Shown here: in pieces, positions 57,015-64,000 of the stretch
How the letters are laid out: the number at the start of each line of letters is the position of its first letter
Numbering within the stretch: the first letter of the stretch is position 1
From: Heterodera schachtii
Lineage: Eukaryota; Nematoda; Chromadorea; Rhabditida; Heteroderidae
DNA: 64,000 nt
Reading direction: 5' to 3'
Assembly: GCA_023374025.1 (NCBI GenBank)
Contig: SIJG01000153.1
Location: forward strand, 1 to 64,000
Notes under the pieces: generated by a model
The model's input: the letters and a program-made list of their open reading frames with translations, nothing else
The model's database searches: none
What the model was told of the DNA's origin: nothing
Position numbers and translations under genes: made by a program

Positions 57015-57414
57015 GGGTCAAGGCAGTTCGTACAATGGCGTTTCGTACAATTTGAAATGGGAATGGCCATAACTTTTTTATTCGTCCGTTAATTTCTTCA
57101 AAATTGGTATCATTCGAAAGCTCTACGTGTTTAGAAGCTATCATTAAGCAGAAGCTAAGCGATTAGTCAGTTCACCAAAAAGTTATGATTTATAAGACTT
57201 AAAAATTCAAGAAAATCCTAATTTTTTCTAAACTATAAACCATAACTTTTTGATGAGATGATTAATCGTTTAGCTTCTGCTTAATGATAGCTTCTAAACA
57301 CGTAGAGCTTTCGAATGATACCAATTTTGAAGAAATTAACGGACGAATAAAAAAGTTATGGCCATTCCCATTTCAAATTGTACGAAACGCCATTGTACGA
57401 ACTGCTATCGACCC
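57015..57414. mobile_element. Fold-back element with arms of about 190 bp, TTCGTACAATG words
   Basis: GGCAGTTCGTACAATGGCGT then TTCGTACAATTTGAAATGGG is exactly mirrored at 57,357-57,408. Arms including TTGGTATCATTCGAAAGCTC are almost perfect. Outer flanks ACGCTACCG and ACGCTAACCG suggest an imperfect target duplication. Confidence 0.8.
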
Positions 57415-58064
57415 ACGCTAACCGTCGACCAACTTTAAATTGGCAAAATTCCAAACTTCCACTGCGAAAAAACAATATGCTAGCGAAAAGATTTTCTATA
57501 AAATAATAATGTAGTAAATTTTACGATTTTTTGAATAGAATTTCTTTCTACTGATTGCTTTAAATCAATTTACCTATGCAGTGATTTAAAATGATCAAAG
57601 TAGGAATTTTTATTTTCATGCAATATTATGGGAAAAAATTGATCATTTTTTAATGCACTCTTTTTATGAATTTATATCCAATCTTTTTGCCTTTACATGT
57701 GAATTTATTGATGGGAAAAATTCTACTTTTGTTTTTATATATTTTACAAAAATAAATACTTGCTAAATTAAAAATAGAAACATATATGTGCAAATGGGTA
57801 TTTAAATGAAAATAATTATCGTAAAAATCATCAATTTTCTTCTTTTTTTTTGCAGCTGATAATTGAAAAATACGGGGTAATTAATGATTCACAAAGCCCC
57901 TTAATCATATTAGCAAAATTTTTTAAAAAAATTATCTTCTTTAAGCGAGTTTTAATTTTCATTTTCGCCCTTTATCCTGGTTTCACGATGTTCATTTAAA
58001 TAATAAAATTTCAAAGCTTAAATGTTCAAAATTAAGGAGCATACAGCATACACATTGCCCCAAT
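57415..58064. other. Upstream region of the secreted-protein gene
   Basis: AT-rich. TTTTTTTTTGCAG at 57,843-57,855 could be an acceptor for a 5' untranslated exon or a trans-splice site. No upstream coding exon seen. Confidence 0.4.
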
Positions 58065-58322
58065 ATGTTGCTCATCATTCTGTGCTTATTTTTTGCTTTT
58101 CTGTTGCCATTCTGTCCTCATTCTAGTGTAAATGCCGGATGTGTTTGTGGCACGGCCAACACGCCAAATTATGCTGGAAGCATGTCATGGGCGCGTTATT
58201 GTTACGGTATAGTACACAATAACAATTTAACAATTGCACAAAAACAAAACCAATGCAATGAGCCTGTACAATTCTGTGAATGGAATGACCAAAGTAGAAG
58301 TTGTTCCGCTGTAAGACAATAA
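58065..58322 (+). CDS. Small secreted six-cysteine protein, 85 aa
   Basis: Single exon of 86 codons with stop. Residues 1-24 form a signal peptide (MLLIILCLFFAFLLPF...SSVNA, cleavage probably after A24). The mature 61 residues have six Cys (26, 28, 46, 64, 71, 80), enough for three disulfides, one sequon (N54-L-T) and no membrane segment. G+C and codon use are clearly higher than in the flanks. Small secreted Cys-rich proteins are typical gland-cell or cuticle products of parasitic nematodes, so an effector role is possible but only inferred. I do not recognise the family. No intron is needed. It lies between two inverted TACCGTATATG repeats, so it might be carried by an element. Confidence 0.7.
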   Translation: MLLIILCLFFAFLLPFCPHSSVNAGCVCGTANTPNYAGSMSWARYCYGIVHNNNLTIAQKQNQCNEPVQFCEWNDQSRSCSAVRQ

Positions 58323-58760
58323 AATTTCCCTGATCCGTCGAGAGGTACTCAAATTTTTCGAAAAATTAATCTGTTTTTATCAGTAAGAGAATTTTTTTGT
58401 TTCAGGCTAATTTCTTAACAGTTCCATTAAAAATTTCAAATTTAAATTTTTATTAATTTAGTGAAAGTCTGCTAAAAAAACGCTACAAGCTTTTCCTTAA
58501 TTTTCTTAAGAGCTGACAATTGAATTTTTTTTTTGTAAAATTTGGGTGCAATGAAATATAAACTAAAAATTTTCTTTTATTCTGAAAAAGGCGTGTATTG
58601 AATGTAACAAAATTTATTTTTCAACGTTTTAAAGTAACGGAACCAATTATTGGAAAAAATTTGATGACTTTTAAAATAATGTCGACAACTTGCTTCATCA
58701 TCGTATAATCCCTTATTAAATCATTTAAAAATTACAAAAAATTATAGTCAAAGTCAGTAA
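58323..58760. other. 3' flank of the secreted-protein gene
   Basis: Non-coding, AT-rich; nothing further seen. Confidence 0.4.
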
Positions 58761-59146
58761 TAGGGCTGCCAAAAATATGTACAAAAAGGGGTCAAAATAT
58801 GTATATAAATATGTAAGAAATATGTACAAAAACCCCCCAAATATGTACCAAATATGTAAATAAAAAATTTTTTAAAGATTATTTTTTGGAAAAAAATTCC
58901 TCGTAAATGATGAAATAGGCACAAAATGCCATAAAAATGACTTAACTAGGCTTAGAATCACCTTTCAATATTTTAAAAATTATTTTTTTCTCTATAAATT
59001 TTCAAAAATTCAAAATATGTAAAAAAAATAAAAATGTACAAAAATATTTTTTATGATTTCCAAAAATTTCCGTAAAAAATCGTCAAAATATGTAAAAATA
59101 AAAATATATATGAAAAAAATCCAAAATATGTACCAAATATGTACCA
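58761..59146. mobile_element. hAT-like element, AAATATGTAC word family, right end lost
   Basis: Starts TAGGGCTGCCAAAAATATGT. AAATATGTACAAA words at 58,774-58,860 and 59,015-59,143. The right terminus is replaced by the TACCGTATATG repeat at 59,147, so that piece inserted or recombined later. Confidence 0.6.
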
Positions 59147-59239
59147 TGGGCTATAATTAGAGCATATACGGTATCTATACCTAAAGCAAACCCTATACTT
59201 GGAAGATAAGACTTTTGATCAGCATCAAAAGTTAGCTGA

Positions 59240-59600
59240 GCTAAGGGCGTAGGCAGTGGGGGGGGGGGGGGCTGAGGGGGCTAAAGCCCCCCCCCCCCCG
59301 AAATCCAAAAAGTAAAAAACTTTCAGTAATTTTTTTGAAATTTTAAGCAATTTTCTTAACAAAATTGCATTAAAATACTCAAAAATTTTCCCGGCGGCGC
59401 CTATCGGCACCGCCGGACCCCCATTTTACCATATTTTTGAAAAATAGAGGCCAAAATGGCAAAAAAATATTAATTTTTTGGCGAAAAATTTTGTAAAATA
59501 CACCCCTTAATTCGAGATTTCAAAAACCAAAAATACACCCCTAAAAATTGACCTAAAAAAGAAAAATACACCCCTAAAAATCGAATTTTTGACTTCAGCC
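59240..59600. repeat. GC palindrome copy plus ACACCCCTAA phrases and G/C runs
   Basis: Runs of G (59,259-59,270) and C (59,287-59,299) flank GCTGAGGGGGCTAAAGC. 59,390-59,420 is CCCGGCGGCGCCTATCGGCA followed by CCGCCGG. 59,500-59,580 repeats AATACACCCCTAAAAAT three times. Confidence 0.6.
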
Positions 59601-59689
59601 CCCCCTGAAGCCAAGGGTCTGGCTACGCCTTTGAGCTGAGCAGTAATTTTTTCAGAATTTTATTTCAATAAAAAATTGAGTTTGGGTCG

Positions 59690-59920
59690 GTTAAACATTT
59701 GATGCATTACTTTTGTCCCACCAAAAAAGGGGGTGGTTCGGGTCATGACCAATTTTTTCGTTAACAAAGAGAGTTACGGGGGCAGTTTTTGGGTATTTAT
59801 TAGTGGGCTAATTAACATTTCTTTTGGCATAAATTAGACATTTTTCACACAATTCATTTTTGAGAAAATCGAATTTTTCAAAAAAATTTTTTTGATGCAA
59901 TACTTTTGACCGTGACTGTA
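59690..59920. mobile_element. Tc1/mariner-like end
   Basis: TGATGCAATACTTTTGACCG followed by TGACTGTA at 59,892-59,920 has the look of a Tc1/mariner terminus (inverted: TACAGTCACGGTCAAAAGTA). A similar GATGCATTACTTTTGTCCCA is at 59,699. The opposite terminus and transposase are absent. Confidence 0.5.
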
Positions 59921-60531
59921 GCTGTCAATTACATAAAATTAAGACTAAATACGTAATCATTATGAACGCAAACAACAACAAATCTTTGAAAAATGGCGGT
60001 CGTTACGGTACCACGGCAAATGCAAAAGGTAGAAATAACCGATTTTGAAAAAAAAGTTATGCATTTAAGCTCTGTAATGGTATATTTTAGAAAGTAATCA
60101 ATTTCAATACCTTTCCAGAGACAAGAATTCTAAGCCGGCCCGAAAATGAAAATTTTTTTTTAGTTTTTTTTTGTTGGGCCGGGGGCATCATAAAATTTGA
60201 AAAATTACATTTTATTGACATAATGCCATAATTTAATCAAAATATTGTTGAAAATTACAAAGATTTCCTAAATTTCTTTGAATTTTTTAAAACTTTTCCA
60301 AATGCACATTTCCAAGGACGTCCTTGGCACCCAAGGACGGATACGAACCCTGCAAAAAATTTATAGCGTTTGGCGCCAAAATGGCCGCTTCCCTTATATA
60401 TCCGATTTATTTACATGTAAACATATTCTAAAATTCCTTTTATCATAATAAATAATGATCGATCATTTCCCAATAATTAAATCATTTCTTCTGCTGATCA
60501 CTGTTTTTGTTGTTGTTCTTTTGTCCGTCGC
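59921..60531. other. Non-coding stretch
   Basis: 60,310-60,350 (minus strand GCAGGGTTCGTATCCGTCC) resembles a tRNA B box and may be a SINE remnant. The rest is AT-rich 3' flank of the F-box pseudogene. Confidence 0.4.
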
Positions 60532-61676
60532 TCATTTGTCAGAAGTCGCCCCATTTTCGCTGCTTTGTCCCGCTTCTTCTTCTGCCGGTGGCGACAATGG
60601 CCTAAATTAAGCGCAATTTTTATTTTGATTATTAAAGCAAAAAGCTGTTGCCACTCACCCAATGCAATTTCCATAAAACGTAAAGCTGATATGGTTCAAA
60701 TTGCCCGAATTTTGGTTTAACGCGGCCTTTGTTTCCCCAATTTTGCATCGCTTCATCAGCCAATCAACACCGGTATTTTCACGATCGCCTTCTTTCTCCA
60801 ATGTCAGCTTTTCGTTGGTCCGTTCGTTCATCAATTGAAATGGCACAATTTCCGTTGGCTCCTCATAAACAGTAAATTGAATTTGATAGCTGGCGGAAGA
60901 AGTGGTGGCACGGATAAATTTCTAAAAATGGGAAATGAAAATCAAATGGCAATTAATCCAACGAAAATGTGGCCACACACCTTCTTGAAATTGTTGACTA
61001 AATCAACGATTTCTGACGAATCAGTCCAGCAAATCAATTGCTTCGGTTGGCCATCTTTTCCCGGGATGTGAAGCCATTCAGACAGAATTTGGCCAGCAGA
61101 ATATGCAAGTGGCTGATCAAAATCACCACCAATCTCATCGAGCAATTCATTTGGAGAAGTGAAACGAAGCAAACTGTACAGATGATCAGCATTTTTGAAT
61201 TCCAATTGGCGAATGTTTGGAGCGAAAATTGGCAAAATATGGCGGATCAAAGCATTCCAAATTGGCTGGACTAAAGGTTTTGTTCGACAATTGAATTTCC
61301 AAATCGGTGCCTTTGTCAAAAATTTGTTGGTTTGCACGGAGAAATGCGATGACAGAATGGTCGATTTAGCTAAAAAGGGAATGGTTTATCGTTAATCAAT
61401 ACTTTTGAATTCGAACTACCAAATCCGAAGTTGCTTGAAGCGAATTTTGTCGGGTAATGGACGGTTGGGCAGTGGAAAAGGCACAGATTTGCGACCAATC
61501 CGTACAGATAATTCTTGTCAATTTTGATTGGTCTCCAAATTGTCAATTCTGATTGGCCATCGAAATGTTTGTCCACCAATGCATTAAAACGTGGTGAAAG
61601 AAGTGCCATTTTGAGGCCGAGTTGAGGACGATCAAAAAATGGGAACATGTCCATCCACACGTCGGTGCAAATCCAA
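60532..61676 (-). pseudogene. F-box-family pseudogene, all exons but three lesions
   Basis: Exons on the minus strand: 61,676-61,420 (WICTDVWMDMFPFFDRPQLG, LKMALLSPRF), 61,369-60,981, 60,921-60,659 (KFIRATTSSASYQIQF, ERTNEKLTLEKEG, FYGNCIG) and 60,601-60,532 (PLSPPAEEEAGQSSENGATS, DK, stop). Lesions: a frame change near 61,500 in exon 1 (expected FPLPNRPLPDKIRF is in another frame); TAC to TAA turns the first Tyr of exon 2 (YIDHSVIAFLR) into a stop; a further shift near 61,275 before QPIWNALIRHILPIFAPN. Exon order and all splice sites are preserved, so inactivation is recent. It faces the next copy head to head. Confidence 0.8.
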
Positions 61677-61900
61677 CTGAAGATGAGAAAAATACGTTAA
61701 AACGGTCTTAAAAAATGAAATTTCTCATAAATTTTTTATTTTAGGCTAGATAAATTATTATTTTTCTAAATGGCACCTGTCAAAAAAAAGAAAAAACTTT
61801 CCTCCGTCAATCACCGCCCATTTTTGAAACTAATCAACAGAAACTGTTGGGCTCATTTGTAACATTTGGAATACGACAAAGTGTTCACGTGGCCTTGAAA

Positions 61901-62601
61901 ATGAATAAGCGAATTTTGAAGAAAATGTGAGAAAATTATTGGGTTAAAATTTAATAAATTTTATTTTTTAAGACCGTTTCAAACATTTTTCCCCGTGTTC
62001 AGTTGGATTTGCACTGATGTTTGGATGGACACTCTCCCATTTTTGGTCGTCGTCAACTCGGCCTCAAATGGCACTTCTTTCGCCACGTTTCAATGCGTTG
62101 GTGGACAAACATTTCGATGGTAAATCAGAATGGACAATTTGGAGACCAATCAGAATTGACAAGATGCGAACAACCGCAAAATTGTTTGTTGAGAAGAGCA
62201 ATGGCAATTCAAAGCAATTTCCATTGCCGAAATATCCGCTGTCCAACAAAATCCGCTTTGAGAACCTTTGGATCGCGTAATTCAAAACTCTTTCATTCCA
62301 CAAATCATTTGAATCAGGGGATGGCACGGAATTCCGAAAAATTTTTGACCCTCGGAATGCCATCCCAGATTTTAATGATTTGAACTATCTTAAAAGTATT
62401 CCCTTTTTCAGCTACATCGATCACTCTGTCAGCACATTTCTTCGTTCCAACGAGCAAATTTTTGACAAAGGCATCGATTTGAGTTTGTATGTGCCTTCAG
62501 GCGACGATTATCAGCCAATTGAAATGCTTTTGCCAGTGGAATTTGGACCATTTTCGCGCCAATATTCGCCATTTGAGTTTTTCTTATCATCATGCTCTTG
62601 A
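61901..62601 (+). pseudogene. F-box-family pseudogene, truncated, divergent partner
   Basis: A likely original start exon ATGAATAAGCG (61,901) is no longer followed by a GT donor. Exon 1b 62,003-62,276 starts WICTDVWMDTLP; single-base losses in the T run near 62,043 and the A run near 62,069 shift the frame twice (274 nt against 276 in the intact gene). Exon 2 from 62,412 reads AYIDHSVSTFLRSNEQIFDK and ends abnormally at FFLSSCS (62,601). Exons 3 and 4 are missing and an element begins at 62,656. Exon 1b is nearly identical to the opposite-strand copy (LVDKHFDG...SE.TIWRPI.IDK). Confidence 0.8.
62315..62368. mobile_element. 54-bp micro-MITE in F-box pseudogene intron
   Basis: CAGGGGATGGCACGGAATTC at the left, CGGAATGCCATCCCAG at the right. 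Target octamers ATTTGAAT and ATTTTAAT differ once. Same family as 30,148 and 36,834. Confidence 0.8.
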
Positions 62602-62723
62602 AAATTGATATTTACTTAATATCCACATACATTATGACACCAACGTAATATCAACTAGAGAAAGGCAAATCAACATTTTTCTCTTAGCGGATGTTGTTTT
62701 AATTAAATATCAACATTGATGTT

Positions 62724-63504
62724 GGTAACATGTGATTTCGTCAGAAGTGATTTCGTCAGTAAGGGATTTCGTCAGTGATAAGGAATTCTTTTACAAAAAA
62801 ACTTAAATAATTCATAAATTCGTTGAAATTTATTAAACAAATATGTAAATTCAATATATTTTATTTGCTCGATTGTAAACCTTGGTTATTTCGGCCGGTC
62901 AATTATATTTTAAATAATTATATTTGTGCTTCGTCTTTGCTACTTTTATTCATGTACATATGTTTATTTCTAGATGATGGCCAGCCATTATCATTCTGCA
63001 CTAACCTCAAAATTTCTTTTAAATTTTTTACCAGGGATGGAGCGCAATTGCGGGATTTTTTCTGCGACCCGTGATTTGCGACTGCGGCAATTTTTAGTCC
63101 GCGCTCCACCCCCTGTTTCTTAGTAATAATTATATATTTTGAGTTGTAGTTGTTGGTCTTAGTCAGTTTTGTCCGCGAATCGAATCGTTTTGCGTCGTCA
63201 GCCGATCACGTGTGGAGGCTACTTGTACCTTTTTAGTAGTTGAATTTCGCGCAGCCCAGCAGCAGACGGAATAAGCGGGTAACATTAAAAGAGCAAATCA
63301 AAATTCTTTCGACAAGACCAATTTGGTAATACTTGTAGAAGATTTTGCAAATCGTGATCTCTTTAGAATATTTACAGGCTTGTATTACTCGAATTTTTGA
63401 TTTTTTAAATAATACTTGGATAGGTATACGTTTTTTAAGAATAAATTTTCACTGACGAAATTACTCACTGACGAAATCACTTACTGACGAAATCACCGGG
63501 AACC
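62724..63504. mobile_element. Fold-back element, GATTTCGTCAGTG words, perfect TSD (nested)
   Basis: Left GGTAACATGTGATTTCGTCA and right, inverted, GGTTCCCGGTGATTTCGTCA. Exact TTGATGTT at 62,716-62,723 and 63,505-63,512. Three words on each side. The interior has a short ORF without recognisable homology. Confidence 0.9.
63032..63115. mobile_element. 84-bp micro-MITE, third nesting level
   Basis: CAGGGATGGAGCGCAATTGC at the left and GCGCTCCACCCCCTG at the right; GCGAC / TTGCG words inside. Flanks TTTTTTAC and TTTCTTAG agree at six of eight positions. Confidence 0.65.
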
Positions 63505-63724
63505 TTGATGTTGACTCTCCCAAATGATATTCCCGCTAAAAGTCATTTTTAAAAAATTGCTTTAAATTTTCAAAAAATGATACAAATTTTAAAAATAGCG
63601 TTGATATAACGTTGATTGGCATTATGTTATGTTGATTTAATTAAATATCAACATCAATGTTGATATTTATTAAAACAACATCCGCTAAGAGAAAAATGTT
63701 GATTTGCCTTTCTCTAATATCAAC

Positions 63725-64000
63725 GCTATTTTTAATAGGATAATTTTTTTAAATTTAAAGCAAATTTTTAAAAATAACTTTTCGGAAAAATAAAATGTGG
63801 AGAGAGATGACAGAAAAATGTGCGGGTGTTAAATTCAGCCCCAGTCATACAAAAGCATTTTTGGTGAAGAAGAATAAAGAAAAATTAATTAAAAAGCGAG
63901 TGTTATGGAAGAGATTTAAGACAGAGAGAGAACAGGGAACATAGTGAGGAATCTGCATCTCTTACCAAAAGATTCAGCGAAGAAGGAAATAGAATTCTCT
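63725..64000. other. Unassigned window edge
   Basis: Becomes purine-rich (63,880-64,000: GGAAGAGATTTAAGACAGAG). It could be the 5' flank of a gene beyond the window; nothing is supported. Confidence 0.3.

Larger units (their letters stand above)
54424..59173. mobile_element. Possible 4.75-kb element bounded by 27-bp perfect inverted ends
   Basis: TACCGTATATGCTCTAATTA continuing to TAGCCCA at 54,424-54,450 is exactly inverted at 59,147-59,173. A solo end is at 37,793. Inside the left end are CCCCCAGTCTC words, but the right end has none. Either a large element carrying the secreted-protein gene, or two solo ends that happen to face each other. Confidence 0.4.
62656..63716. mobile_element. 1.06-kb element, TAGAGAAAGGC termini, perfect TSD
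   Basis: Left TAGAGAAAGGCAAATCAACA and right TTGATTTGCCTTTCTCTA. Exact ATATCAAC duplication at 62,648-62,655 and 63,717-63,724. Inverted ends continue through CTCTTAGCGGATGTTGTTTT and ATATCAACAT words. It hosts the element at 62,724. Confidence 0.9.

Overview
This window reads as nuclear DNA of a plant-parasitic (tylenchid) nematode, most probably a cyst-nematode relative. The basis is nematode-style genes with very short introns ending in TTTTCAG or TTTTTAG, and several copies of an expanded F-box-like family (conserved blocks VWMDILP, LGLKMALLS, YIDHSVIAFLR, SPTILTDL, KWLHTP) that I recognise from cyst nematodes by memory only. Genus and species cannot be fixed from the sequence.

Layout. 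Bases 1 to about 27,200 are extremely AT-rich and almost gene-free, with long blocks that switch between T-rich and A-rich on the plus strand. They hold a degenerate tandem repeat of about 0.68 kb, one tRNA-like gene (15.2 kb), a few mobile elements and one candidate two-exon micro-gene (9.1-9.4 kb). From about 28 kb the DNA is richer in GC. 28.6-37.4 kb: a 3' fragment of an F-box-like gene, a partial minus-strand gene of unknown function (31.0-31.6 kb), an F-box gene cut by a Merlin-type transposon (32.1-33.5 kb, orphan last exon at 34.75 kb) and one complete F-box gene (35,770-37,403, 359 codons) with a tRNA gene in its third intron. 39-45 kb and 48-52 kb: two minus-strand blocks of broken housekeeping genes. 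The first has cyclin-G-associated kinase (GAK/auxilin) plus a Fic-domain fragment; the second has ribosomal protein SA, an SAP30BP/HCNGP exon and a second Fic fragment. The stretches next to the Fic fragments are mosaic duplicates of each other. 58.07 kb: a small secreted six-cysteine protein. 60.5-62.6 kb: two F-box pseudogenes head to head.

The outstanding signal is mobile DNA. About twenty non-autonomous elements can be delimited, many with exact 8-bp target duplications, some nested. Nearly all share one design: short terminal inverted repeats followed by an array of a short family-specific 'word', which reappears inverted at the other end. Outer ends fall into two classes, TAGRG/CAGGG (hAT-like) and GG (possibly Merlin-like). 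The words look like swappable transposase-binding sites. The only transposase in the window is a decayed Merlin/ISXO2-like one, so the elements must be mobilised from elsewhere. The insertions sit inside and between the F-box and housekeeping genes and have helped to break them.
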